This document shows positions 26,568 through 34,483 of a DNA stretch of 34,630 nt, one piece after another; the stretch's first letter is position 1, and every line of letters starts with the position of its first letter. Both the position numbers and the translations under genes were made by a program. The notes under the pieces were generated by a model, which was given only the letters and a program-made list of their open reading frames with translations, had not been told where the DNA came from and did no database searches. The stretch spans positions 1 to 34,630 of the forward strand of contig JAJRQD010000162.1 of the NCBI GenBank assembly GCA_024280435.1, given 5' to 3'. The stretch is from an archaeon (GTDB lineage: Archaea > Asgardarchaeota > Heimdallarchaeia > Heimdallarchaeales > Kariarchaeaceae).

Positions 26568-26973
26568 GATCTTTAATATTTATTGTATTTGTAACTTCTG
26601 GATCAACCTTTGCTTTTTTATGCATTTTCAGATTACCTACTTTTTTCATGATAAATAATCCTCCAATCAGGTATTTTTGATATGCCTCTCTAATTGTCAG
26701 GCTTTTATTATCCTCCCAGACAGTAATGTCTGCAATTTTCATATTACCGTGACAGGTCTGACATATATTCTCAGTTATTACATGGTCAATACCTAGATCT
26801 TTCAAATCTCTTGCAATATTTGAGTTGGTATTGTCAAAAAAGCTATTTTTGATTGAAACAAAAGATTCATCATCTGTATTGTACACAAGAAAAGATTTGG
26901 CAGATCCAAGTATTCTTGATGGTCTGGAATTGAGTGTTGCCTCAGTATCGGTAGAGGGTATTAGTATTCTCAA
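26560..26973 (-). CDS. Dinitrogenase Fe-Mo cofactor biosynthesis (NifX/NafY)-like protein, copy 2
   Basis: 137 residues. MRILIPSTD, RILGSAKSFLVY, the central LGIDHVITENIC and IADITVWE follow the RNase-H-like fold of the NifX/NifB-C family that binds Fe-S or metal-sulfur clusters. A CQTC motif (about 70-73) sits where family members have a glycine-rich loop and may bind metal. The start is TTG at 26973 behind AGGAGG (26982-26987, 8-nt spacing), 3 nt after the stop of its paralogue, so the pair is translated together. The nitrogenase genes themselves are absent; a role in Fe-S cluster handling is inferred. Confidence 0.8.
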   Translation of the reverse strand: MRILIPSTDTEATLNSRPSRILGSAKSFLVYNTDDESFVSIKNSFFDNTNSNIARDLKDLGIDHVITENICQTCHGNMKIADITVWEDNKSLTIREAYQKYLIGGLFIMKKVGNLKMHKKAKVDPEVTNTINIKDLN

Positions 26974-26976
26974 AAT

Positions 26977-27390
26977 TTATTCCTCCTGTACAACATGTTT
27001 GAGTAATCTTTTCTCAACGGTTGCCTTGTCCATTTTATGCATGGAAATGTGTTCACCAGCATTTTTCAGGAATAATCCACCTATTGATAATTTTTGGGTA
27101 GTCTCACGGATACTGGCTGATTTATCATCCTCCCAGATATCAATTCCTGCGGATTTGATATTATTATAACATGTTTCACAAACAACTTCTGTGACAACAT
27201 TATTTACTCCAAGAGTTTTGAGTTCATCTCCCTCGATATGATTGTGCTTGTCAAATAAGTGGTTCTCTATTGAAGTGAAACTATTATCATCAGTATCAAA
27301 AATGATGTAACTTTTAGCAGATCCAAGTATTCTTGCAGGTCTAGTGTTCATGTCAGGTTTTTTCTCAGTGGTTGGGATCAATACTTTCAT
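26977..27390 (-). CDS. Dinitrogenase Fe-Mo cofactor biosynthesis (NifX/NafY)-like protein, copy 1
   Basis: 137 residues, the tandem paralogue of the following gene. Shared segments include RPxRILGSAKS, CxTCxxNxK, WEDxKSxxIRE and IGGLF; identity is roughly 45% by eye. The motif here is CETC. The ATG at 27390 is preceded by AAGGAG, 7 nt upstream, and by a TATA-like ATATTAATATAG near 27433-27446, giving a short leader rather than a leaderless mRNA. The two extra Cys compared with classic NifX suggest a thiol or metal site of its own. Function remains uncertain. Confidence 0.8.
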   Translation of the reverse strand: MKVLIPTTEKKPDMNTRPARILGSAKSYIIFDTDDNSFTSIENHLFDKHNHIEGDELKTLGVNNVVTEVVCETCYNNIKSAGIDIWEDDKSASIRETTQKLSIGGLFLKNAGEHISMHKMDKATVEKRLLKHVVQEE

Positions 27391-27620
27391 TCTAATTTCT
27401 CCTTGGGGGTCAATCGTCAGTGATTTCGCCCTTCTATATTAATATAATGTCAGATCATATAATAACTTTGCATCATTAACTTAATGTTAACAACAAGGGG
27501 TTAGCAAAAAATAGGCAATAGTTTATTCGGATGTTTGAACAGTCGTATTATCAATATAATTGTTTTACTTAAACACTATATTTATTTTTACGGTTAAAAT
27601 TATGTTCGGTGTATCTTAAA

Positions 27621-28580
27621 TTAATTTTCAGCTTTGATAACATTTAGCTCTGCAAGAAGTACTTGCATGTTTTTAGCAAGATCTGATAGTTCATTGGATG
27701 TTTCTGAAATCTCTGAAAGCATAAGTACCTGCTCTGAAGTACTGGAATCTGCCTCACTAGCGCCTAATGCAGTCTCTTCTGCTATTTTCCTGATCCCTCT
27801 TACCTCTTCCAGAATATTGTCCACATTACTCTTCAAGTTGTAATTTATCTCCTCAACCTGTTCTGTGATTGATGATGCAGATGATTTGGCATCTTTGGAC
27901 AGATCTCTTACCTGTGTTGCAACAATATTGAATCCTTTTCCTGCTTTTCCAGCCTTGGCTGCTTCAATTGAGGCATTTAATGCCAATATATTTGTTCGGG
28001 ATGCAACCTTAACAACTGATGTGGATGCAAAGAAAATCTCCTGTGATATTTTCTGTACTTCCAACAGGTGTCTTTCCAACTTTTCATTTACCTGACTAAT
28101 AAAGGAACTTTGTTTATTTGCAGATCTATTGATCTCCTTCACAGTCATCTCCACTTCACTGATTGATGCAGAAGCCTCTTCTGTACCTGCTGCAAGCATC
28201 TCTGAGATACCTGCAAGTTTGGTGCTTGTAATCAATACCGCTCTGATAACTGATGATAGGTTCCCAGCCATTTTATCAAGGTTCTTCTCTATATCTCCTA
28301 GTTCATCATTTGAATATGATTTCCTCATCTCAACATTGATGTTGCCCTCTGCAAATTTTACCTGTTTACTCTTAATTCTACCTATATTCCTGGAGAAACT
28401 TATCGCCGATGATAAGGATAGATACAATAATAGTATTGGTATGATGATATATCCTGTCACACGATCATTGACTGATTTCTCTATTGATCCATCTACTATT
28501 GCAAATTGAGAGAATAAATTAATAAACAGCAGAATTACTATCAAGTATAGTTTGAGTTGCATTGAAATTCTGAAAGCCAT
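27621..28580 (-). CDS. Methyl-accepting chemotaxis-type transducer without sensor domain
   Basis: 319 residues. Two transmembrane helices (about 10-28 and 43-60) are joined by only ~15 residues, so there is no extracellular ligand domain. A HAMP segment with NDELGDIEKNLDKMAGNL follows, then a coiled-coil signalling domain with the conserved tip SRTNILALNASIEAAKAGKAGKGF and VRDLS. The signalling domain is shorter than in large bacterial MCPs. It would sense something in the membrane or cytoplasm and control a CheA kinase through CheW; no che genes are in the window. A TATA box 26 nt upstream marks the ATG as a leaderless start. Confidence 0.85.
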   Translation of the reverse strand: MAFRISMQLKLYLIVILLFINLFSQFAIVDGSIEKSVNDRVTGYIIIPILLLYLSLSSAISFSRNIGRIKSKQVKFAEGNINVEMRKSYSNDELGDIEKNLDKMAGNLSSVIRAVLITSTKLAGISEMLAAGTEEASASISEVEMTVKEINRSANKQSSFISQVNEKLERHLLEVQKISQEIFFASTSVVKVASRTNILALNASIEAAKAGKAGKGFNIVATQVRDLSKDAKSSASSITEQVEEINYNLKSNVDNILEEVRGIRKIAEETALGASEADSSTSEQVLMLSEISETSNELSDLAKNMQVLLAELNVIKAEN

Positions 28581-28602
28581 ATCTTGATAATATTCGAGGA
28601 CT

Positions 28603-28610
28603 TATTATAA
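28603..28610 (-). promoter_or_regulatory. TATA box of the transducer gene
   Basis: TTATAATA on the minus strand, centred 26 nt upstream of the ATG at 28580. Confidence 0.5.
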
Positions 28611-28688
28611 CTAGCGAGTATTTGTCAATCAATTAAATTAAATATCTAAGTAATTTAATCATTTTCAATATTAAATAGCTGTATTAAA

Positions 28689-29780
28689 TTAAGGGATTAT
28701 CTCCACACCGTTCTCAATATCAGGATAGTTAAAATCATCAGTAGTTAATACATTGTCCCCTATTAATTCCTTTATCCTGGGTAAAACTCTTCTCAATTCA
28801 TTGATCAGGTGTTTTGTAGCATCACATACAAGATTAAATCCATCATCTCCCCAGTATTTTGTTTTGTTAGTGTACAGGCATCTACCTCCGCATACATATC
28901 GTTCTTCACAGCTTAGACAGGGCTCATCAAGACTTACTTTATTGACCAGATCCTCTGGCTTATCCTTGTTTATATCCCCTATGACTGCAAATTCCACACT
29001 TGGTAGAATCGGGCAGAATGTAACCCGTCCATCTGTTGTTACACTGAAGAAATCAATACCTGCACCACATCTAAGGCCCACCTTCTCCTCTGTCAATAAA
29101 GTATGCATGATACCAATAAATGGTACAATTCCCGGTATTTTTCCTTTATTCTCAATAGAACCTATCCAGTAATCTACAAGTTTTGATATTCCTGGATTAT
29201 AATTATTATCAAACCAATTAAGAATATTATCCCATCTATCTGGCTCGTAATCCCACATCACATCTAGTTGCCAGTGAACATGATCAAACTTGGGATTGTC
29301 TCTCTCTATCAGATGCACAACATCATCAAAAATAACTGATTTCTCTGATACTGTCATTCTAGCAATTAAATCTCCTGTGAAACCAGATACTCGGGCATAA
29401 TTTGCACCTTCAATCGCCCTCTCATATACATTGTCACCTCTGTAATAATTAGTTCTGTGAGTGTCCCCATCAACTGAGATCAGTATTGCATGAAATCTTT
29501 TAATATATTCTCTATCAATTTTTTTGAGTAATGTACCATTCGTCTGGATTACAAATGCTTTTGCTGGAACCTCATCCATTATATCTATAATTCTTGAGTG
29601 TGCAATTGCAGGCTCTCCACCATAAAATGCTATAACTGGCTCTTCATCATTTTTAAGGAAAGATTTTAATTCCTTCAATGGGTAGGCAAGATCCACAGGC
29701 ATTATTGTTGGTTCCACAGTAGATCCACAGTATCTACAGTTCAAATTGCATTTTTGTGTGAGAACAAGATGATAATGCAT
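28689..29780 (-). CDS. Radical SAM/SPASM enzyme, possibly peptide- or protein-modifying
   Basis: 363 residues. The CxxxCxxC cluster site is KCNLNCRYC (Cys11, Cys15, Cys18); AFYGGEP is the SAM-binding GGEP motif; QTNGTLL follows. The C-terminal SPASM region holds many cysteines: RCGAG, TFCPI, CLSC, CGGRC and VCDATK, enough for two auxiliary Fe-S clusters. SPASM enzymes mature ribosomal peptides or proteins; an archaeal subgroup (AF0577-like) has this size and architecture, but membership was not checked. No clear precursor peptide is adjacent. It is divergent from a surface-protein gene with a 119-nt gap. Confidence 0.85.
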   Translation of the reverse strand: MHYHLVLTQKCNLNCRYCGSTVEPTIMPVDLAYPLKELKSFLKNDEEPVIAFYGGEPAIAHSRIIDIMDEVPAKAFVIQTNGTLLKKIDREYIKRFHAILISVDGDTHRTNYYRGDNVYERAIEGANYARVSGFTGDLIARMTVSEKSVIFDDVVHLIERDNPKFDHVHWQLDVMWDYEPDRWDNILNWFDNNYNPGISKLVDYWIGSIENKGKIPGIVPFIGIMHTLLTEEKVGLRCGAGIDFFSVTTDGRVTFCPILPSVEFAVIGDINKDKPEDLVNKVSLDEPCLSCEERYVCGGRCLYTNKTKYWGDDGFNLVCDATKHLINELRRVLPRIKELIGDNVLTTDDFNYPDIENGVEIIP

Positions 29781-29869
29781 AATTTACATATATAAAATTG
29801 TAAAAAAAAGATTGTGAAATAAATCAAGTTTACATTCAATTTAATTTGTGCAAAATTTGAACAAGATAG

Positions 29870-29877
29870 TTATAATA
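29870..29877 (+). promoter_or_regulatory. TATA box of the surface protein gene
   Basis: TTATAATA, centred 26 nt upstream of the ATG at 29900. Confidence 0.5.
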
Positions 29878-29899
29878 AGTACTTGGATAATATTATCAT

Positions 29900-30799
29900 A
29901 TGAAGAAAATCGCATTAGTTTTTTCATTAATAATTATTATGGCATCCATGAAAATAGCAAGTCCTGCCACAGAGGATGACTATGTAATATTCTCAATGTA
30001 TAATCAATCAGATGATACTTGGAGTAATCTCACAATCAATGCAGAATACTTTGAGACATCAGAAAATGATGGTATGAAAATTAAATTCATATCTAGCCCA
30101 TGGGATGATATTAATCGTTTATTAGATAAAGAAAATTTTTTTGATACAGATATTAATGAGAACAATTCGCATACTATAATTGAAGCATCAGTCAATGGAA
30201 AATACAATAAGCAGCTTATAGGGCATGAGAATGTATCTGATGAGGAGATGTATATATTCTTCTATCAAATTTATCAGAGAGTTACCGGGATTGGATATAA
30301 AGTATGGCCTGCTGATCTATCAATCACCACATTGGAGAGTTATCCTGAACAGTATAGTGTATCAGTACTGTTTCAGAGAGGTTTGGACCTGTTAGCATAT
30401 GTTCATTCTGAGAATGCAACATTGCAAGTAACATCTGCAAATCCATTCGAACCCGGTGAGAATATAAAATCAATATATACTGAAACAATAACAGTTGATA
30501 TCGCATCTGGTGGCCAATCTGTTCAGGTTGAATTCGCAACATTCACTGGTAGTACAGAATACCGGGAATTGTATTTCTCAATTGTTATGGAAAGTGGGGT
30601 TTATCTGATGTTACCCTGGAATTCTACAATTCCAATAATAGGTTCCAATGGTATAATAGCTACTATCCCCTGGGAACAACCATTACCTGGTTTTGAATTT
30701 ACAGACAGTCTATCTGCGTTCATACTGATTAGTGTAATAATTTTGAGGAAAAAGAAATCAGTAAATCAATATTCATTTTTTCCCATAATTACAAAATAA
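29900..30799 (+). CDS. Secreted surface protein with CTERM-like C-terminal anchor
   Basis: 299 residues. Residues 1-22 are a signal peptide (KKIALVFSLIIIMASM). The middle is probably beta-rich and hydrophilic, with several NxS/NxT sites suitable for N-glycosylation. Near the end, PGFEF is followed by a hydrophobic run (SLSAFILISVIIL) and RKKK. This tripartite tail resembles PGF-CTERM and the Heimdall/Loki-CTERM signals that archaeosortases process. An unusual feature is the 14 residues after the basic cluster, which most CTERM proteins lack. Function is unknown; no archaeosortase is in the window. It is transcribed divergently from the radical SAM gene. Confidence 0.75.
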   Translation: MKKIALVFSLIIIMASMKIASPATEDDYVIFSMYNQSDDTWSNLTINAEYFETSENDGMKIKFISSPWDDINRLLDKENFFDTDINENNSHTIIEASVNGKYNKQLIGHENVSDEEMYIFFYQIYQRVTGIGYKVWPADLSITTLESYPEQYSVSVLFQRGLDLLAYVHSENATLQVTSANPFEPGENIKSIYTETITVDIASGGQSVQVEFATFTGSTEYRELYFSIVMESGVYLMLPWNSTIPIIGSNGIIATIPWEQPLPGFEFTDSLSAFILISVIILRKKKSVNQYSFFPIITK

Positions 30800-30843
30800 T
30801 TTATACTACGTTGTGAGAGATTTACAATCAGTTGTACAATTGA

Positions 30844-31081
30844 TTTACTCAATTCCCAGAATTACTTCAGGGTTCTTCATGTTTCACAGATATTGCAAAA
30901 TATTCTTATTTTGAGATTTTTGATAAACTATTTTTTCAGTTTAATTTTTCATGGGAAATGTACAAGTTTATTTAATCTTCTATCACATTATATTCTCCGC
31001 GAATTACCCAATGATCGGAAATATACGATAGAAAATGTATGGGGATTGATACTTGATAATTTACCTGAAGGTTATGAATAG
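30844..31081 (+). pseudogene. Probable remnant of a protein gene with a frameshift
   Basis: The 349-nt gap between the surface protein and the DoxX-like gene shows protein-like sequence in two successive frames. One frame (30844-30975, ending TAA) reads SCFTDIAKYSYFEIFDKL, without a normal start; the next (from about 30966 to the TAG at 31079-31081) reads LLSHYILRELPNDRKY and ends NLPEGYE. A one-frame shift near 30966-30975 would join them into ~75 residues. No homologue is recognised, no promoter is seen, and the coding appearance is a judgement by eye. The last 68 nt before the DoxX-like gene hold nothing visible. Confidence 0.3.
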
Positions 31082-31148
31082 GTATTTCAATACGGGATGA
31101 TCTCATTGAAAATTATATCATTGCAAGAAAATCCATTAAAATATAAAT

Positions 31149-31598
31149 TCAATGATATTTGATAAATTTCTCAGGTACATATTTTTCCATAAATGCCCAT
31201 CGATCTGATTTCATAAAGGCAGGTATTGCATAAAGTATTGGAAACATAAGAATAATTGCAAATATACCCCATTGTGGTATCCATGATAATAATAAAAATA
31301 GTATCCACACAAAATTTACCATTCCAGATAGTTTGACCAAAAATCCACTTAATAACCACAAACCTAGTAGTATCTCAACTACGATAACCAATGTTAAACC
31401 CAATGAGGTCATAGCCTCACTTTGTGCAAATATTGCATAGAACCAGCTAAATAATGTACTTTTACTTGAGAAATCTACTATCTGCGATCTGGTGTCTGTA
31501 TCATCCAGTATTTTCATTACAGCTGAATTAATCGTGAATAATCCAAGTAATATACGCAATACTGAGGCGATTGTTGTTTTGGTTGAATATTTCGACAT
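31149..31598 (-). CDS. DoxX-like membrane protein
   Basis: 149 residues with four predicted transmembrane helices. VLRILLGLFTINSAVMKILDD at the N-terminus, followed by a short extracytoplasmic loop and a glycine-containing third helix (EILLGLWLLSGF), resembles the DoxX/SURF4 superfamily, which includes thiosulfate:quinone oxidoreductase subunits and many uncharacterised redox-linked proteins. The precise function is not inferable. It is divergent from the aldo/keto reductase with a 181-nt AT-rich gap. Confidence 0.6.
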   Translation of the reverse strand: MSKYSTKTTIASVLRILLGLFTINSAVMKILDDTDTRSQIVDFSSKSTLFSWFYAIFAQSEAMTSLGLTLVIVVEILLGLWLLSGFLVKLSGMVNFVWILFLLLSWIPQWGIFAIILMFPILYAIPAFMKSDRWAFMEKYVPEKFIKYH

Positions 31599-31779
31599 TT
31601 CAAATCATTATTATATAATATTAATTTAAGGATATTCTGATAATAGTTTTATTATGTTGTATTTCTCATTGAATACTGATCAAAATCAATGTATTTAATT
31701 CATGTATTTCATTGCACTATATCTCCTTCTTTTACTCATATCAAAATAAATATTAATTACTGCTTCATTTCTATTTTTG

Positions 31780-32559
31780 ATGGATAAAAATTTAGGTATC
31801 AAACTTAGTAATGGAAAATCAATTCCGATCATCGGGATAGGGACATGGGATATGTACAAAAATGATCTTTTACAGGCATTGGAATGGGCTTTTGATGCGG
31901 GATACAGACATATTGATACGGCGACTTATTATAAAAATGAAAAAGAGGTCGGTAAAGCAGTAAAATCGTATAATCTTGATAGGAGTGAATTTTTTATCAC
32001 CTCTAAAATATGGCCCAATGATTTTGGATATGAGAGCACTTTCAAAGCATTTGATTACAGTTTCAAACAGTTAAATATGGAATATATTGATCTATATCTT
32101 ATACATTGGCCATCCAGCAAAAAAAAGAATAATGATACATGGAGAGCATTACTTGAGATCATGGATGGAGATAGACTACACTCAATAGGCGTATCAAACT
32201 ATTCTGAGACACAAATTGAGGAATTGAAAAATCATGGAGATACAATGCCGGTGAATAATCAGGTAGAGTTCCATCCTTTCAATTTCGATGCAGAGCTGCT
32301 TGATTACTCAAAATCTGAGGGTATATCTCTGACCGCATACAGCCCATTGGTTGAGGGTAAAAAATTGGATAATAAAAAATTAATGGCAATTGCAAATAAC
32401 TACAATAAAACAACCGCTCAAATACTTATTCGATGGGGTATTCAGAAAGGAGTTATTGAAATACCAAAATCATCCAATAAAGAGAGGATTTATGAGAATA
32501 TTGCTATATTCGATTTCGCAATAGATGATCATGATATGGCAGAATTGGATAATTTTTAG
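31780..32559 (+). CDS. Aldo/keto reductase
   Basis: 259 residues, a TIM-barrel NADPH-dependent reductase of aldehydes and ketones. The catalytic tetrad is visible: Asp46 and Tyr51 in DTATYYKNE, Lys76 in TSKIW and His109 in LIHWP. The cofactor end has IPKSSNKERIYEN. It resembles the 2,5-diketogluconate reductase group (AKR5-like), shorter than eukaryotic members. The ATG at 31780 is used; an in-frame TTG lies directly before it. TAAATATT (31747-31754) is a plausible TATA element 29 nt upstream. The substrate is unknown. Confidence 0.88.
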   Translation: MDKNLGIKLSNGKSIPIIGIGTWDMYKNDLLQALEWAFDAGYRHIDTATYYKNEKEVGKAVKSYNLDRSEFFITSKIWPNDFGYESTFKAFDYSFKQLNMEYIDLYLIHWPSSKKKNNDTWRALLEIMDGDRLHSIGVSNYSETQIEELKNHGDTMPVNNQVEFHPFNFDAELLDYSKSEGISLTAYSPLVEGKKLDNKKLMAIANNYNKTTAQILIRWGIQKGVIEIPKSSNKERIYENIAIFDFAIDDHDMAELDNF

Positions 32560-32595
32560 GTTTTATATTTTACTTATTGTCATACTCTACTCAAT

Positions 32596-34011
32596 TCAGA
32601 TTTTTGACTGGATAGTTTTAATAGCCTCACTCAGGCTCATCTCTGTTTGATTTCCCTGATCTGCACTCTCAAGTACCCCCATATCTCTAAGCACAACCAT
32701 TTCCTTCTCAATCTCTTTTGGACCCATAATGATAGTAAATGGTACTCCGATCTTATTGGCATAGTTGAGATTTGCCTTCATTGACTTTCTACCCATAAGA
32801 TCAACTTCTGCTCTTATTCCTGCTTTTCTACAGGCAATAAGTGTCTTTGCCTCAATCTCCAGATTAGGCTTGATCATGACTATATACAGATCTGATTTAC
32901 GTGATAACATCTCTGTGTTAGTCTTCTTCATAGCATTATCATGTGCAATTATCAGACGGTCAAGTCCCATACCAAATCCAGTTGCAGGTGTATCAACACC
33001 TCCATATTCTGAAATCAGCTTATTATATCGGCCACCTCCACAGATCTGCTTGGCACCCTTCAAAGATTCAACATCTATCTCAAATACAATACCTGTGTAA
33101 TAATCAAGACCTCTGGCAATTGAGAAATCAATAATTGCATTTTTCACACCATTCAACTCCAAATACATGAATACATCATTTAGTGAAGATGTATCAACTG
33201 CGTCAACTGCATCTGGATACTCTTTCATTAATTTCTTAACCTTATCAAGGACTTTCTTATCTCCTCTGATGTCAATAATACTGAAAAGAATATCCACTAT
33301 TTTGTTATCCGAGAACAGTTTTATCAACTCATCCCTGTATTCCTGATACAACTCTTTCTCTGTCACATTCTCAAATACTCCCAACCTGTGTTTTGAAATT
33401 GTGGATCCATATTTATCAACTAATCCAAGTGCTTTGTTCTGTACATCCATATCAAACTCTGCAAGCAATGCACGATATATGCTGATATCATTTATCTGCA
33501 CTTTATAATCATCAATCTCTAGATCATCAAGTACTGATGTTGCAAGTGTTACCACCTCTGCATCTGCCTTTGGTGTATCTGCCCCAATTAACTCAACCCC
33601 TGCCTGATAGAACTCTCGATACCTACCTGGAGCCGGTGTATCATATCTGAAACAAGGACCCATATAATATGCCTTCACTGGCTTAGGTAATTGACTAAGA
33701 GAACCCGTAACATAGAACCTACATGTGGGTGCTGTTAATTCTGGCCTTAGACAGTATTCCAGCACAGAACTCTCTTCTTTCTGCTCTGCACTTGGAGGTG
33801 AGAACCAATACATATCATCTTTGATCTTATCTCCACTACGTATGGAAAAAAGCTCTAAATACTCAAATATAGGCGTTTGTATCTCCTCAAAACTGTACCT
33901 CTCAAATGTGCTTCTAATCCTACTTTCCACATAACGTTTTAATCTCATCTCATCAGGCATCATATCCCTGGTACCTCTGGGCTTGTTTATATCATTAATT
34001 TTTTTGTTCAT
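32596..34011 (-). CDS. hisS: Histidyl-tRNA synthetase
   Basis: 471 residues, class II synthetase that charges tRNA-His. Motif 1 region PRGTRDMMPDE; motif 2 GPCFRYDTPAPGRYREFYQ; His-specific RGLDYYTGIVFEI; motif 3 TGFGMGLDRLI; then the anticodon-binding domain (YIVMIKPNLE ... AGIRAEVDLMGRKSMKANLNYANK). Length and the absence of deletions match archaeal HisS. A GGAGGT site (34018-34023) 6 nt before the ATG shows Shine-Dalgarno initiation. The tRNA-His gene lies 149 nt upstream on the same strand, so both may be on one primary transcript. Confidence 0.96.
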   Translation of the reverse strand: MNKKINDINKPRGTRDMMPDEMRLKRYVESRIRSTFERYSFEEIQTPIFEYLELFSIRSGDKIKDDMYWFSPPSAEQKEESSVLEYCLRPELTAPTCRFYVTGSLSQLPKPVKAYYMGPCFRYDTPAPGRYREFYQAGVELIGADTPKADAEVVTLATSVLDDLEIDDYKVQINDISIYRALLAEFDMDVQNKALGLVDKYGSTISKHRLGVFENVTEKELYQEYRDELIKLFSDNKIVDILFSIIDIRGDKKVLDKVKKLMKEYPDAVDAVDTSSLNDVFMYLELNGVKNAIIDFSIARGLDYYTGIVFEIDVESLKGAKQICGGGRYNKLISEYGGVDTPATGFGMGLDRLIIAHDNAMKKTNTEMLSRKSDLYIVMIKPNLEIEAKTLIACRKAGIRAEVDLMGRKSMKANLNYANKIGVPFTIIMGPKEIEKEMVVLRDMGVLESADQGNQTEMSLSEAIKTIQSKI

Positions 34012-34160
34012 AAATTTACCTCCAATAGTATTTCATTGTAATAATTAAATAAATTAATCATAATAAAATTATTGTAATAACTATCAATCATAACAGAATT
34101 ATCTCGATTATAATATTTGCTGAAATTAGCATATTCAATAATTAAATATGTAAAATTTAA

Positions 34161-34264
34161 TGACTTGACCGAGATTTGAACTCGGGATACAGGAATTCTG
34201 TTGTCGACCACATTGTATCGCTCACAACCACAACCCTGTGTGATAACCCCTTCACTATCAAGTC
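34161..34264 (-). tRNA. tRNA-His (GTG) with a 32-nt intron at 37/38
   Basis: The acceptor GACTTGA (34258-34264) pairs with TCAAGTC (34162-34168). D arm GTGA/TCAC, anticodon stem CAGGG/TCCTG, T arm CCGAG-TTCAAAT-CTCGG. The anticodon loop reads TTGTGG, then the intron, then T, giving anticodon GTG. The intron spans 34196-34227. It forms a bulge-helix-bulge: TTGT pairs with ACAG over 4 bp, with 3-nt bulges GGT and AAT, cut after the second base of each, which is position 37/38. The base at the discriminator position is A; archaeal tRNA-His usually has C73 opposite an added or encoded G-1. The base before G1 (34265) is G. CCA is not encoded. The hisS gene next door supports the identity. Confidence 0.88.
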
Positions 34265-34372
34265 CTAGAGTGGTATTTACCACACTAATAGTTGAACCTT
34301 GTTTGTACTCACCAATGCCAAGATTAAAGCAATTATCGGAATTTGTGAACACAAGACCTCATGGTTCTACCT
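34265..34372 (-). ncRNA. Possible RNA leader or separate small RNA 5' to tRNA-His
   Basis: A GC-richer tract of 108 nt joins directly to the tRNA 5' end. A TATA box (34395-34402) predicts a start at 34372, where this tract begins. Short pairings can be drawn: GAACC near the 5' end with GGTTC further down, and GTGGT-ATTT-ACCAC (34270-34283). No known RNA family fits, and no ACA or C/D boxes are convincing. A nine-codon open frame, ATG at about 34362, also exists. Confidence 0.25.
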
Positions 34373-34394
34373 AATTCTATCAATGTTATATTCT

Positions 34395-34402
34395 TAATAA
34401 AA
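34395..34402 (-). promoter_or_regulatory. TATA box upstream of the tRNA-His leader
   Basis: TTTTATTA on the minus strand, 26 nt upstream of 34372, where the GC content rises. Confidence 0.4.
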
Positions 34403-34483
34403 CTTATTTTGCTTCACATTTTTAATTATTAATTTTTGATTAATTTAATTGATTTCAAGTATATGATTTCTGTTTTTGATTAA

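Noticed and set aside
30893-31081. Stand-alone 62-residue protein starting at a TTG
   Set aside because: No TATA box or Shine-Dalgarno site; better explained as the second half of a frameshifted remnant.
34008-34352. 114-residue open frame on the minus strand overlapping the tRNA-His
   Set aside because: It runs straight through a well-folded tRNA with its intron and ends in AT-rich spacer; it has no promoter of its own.
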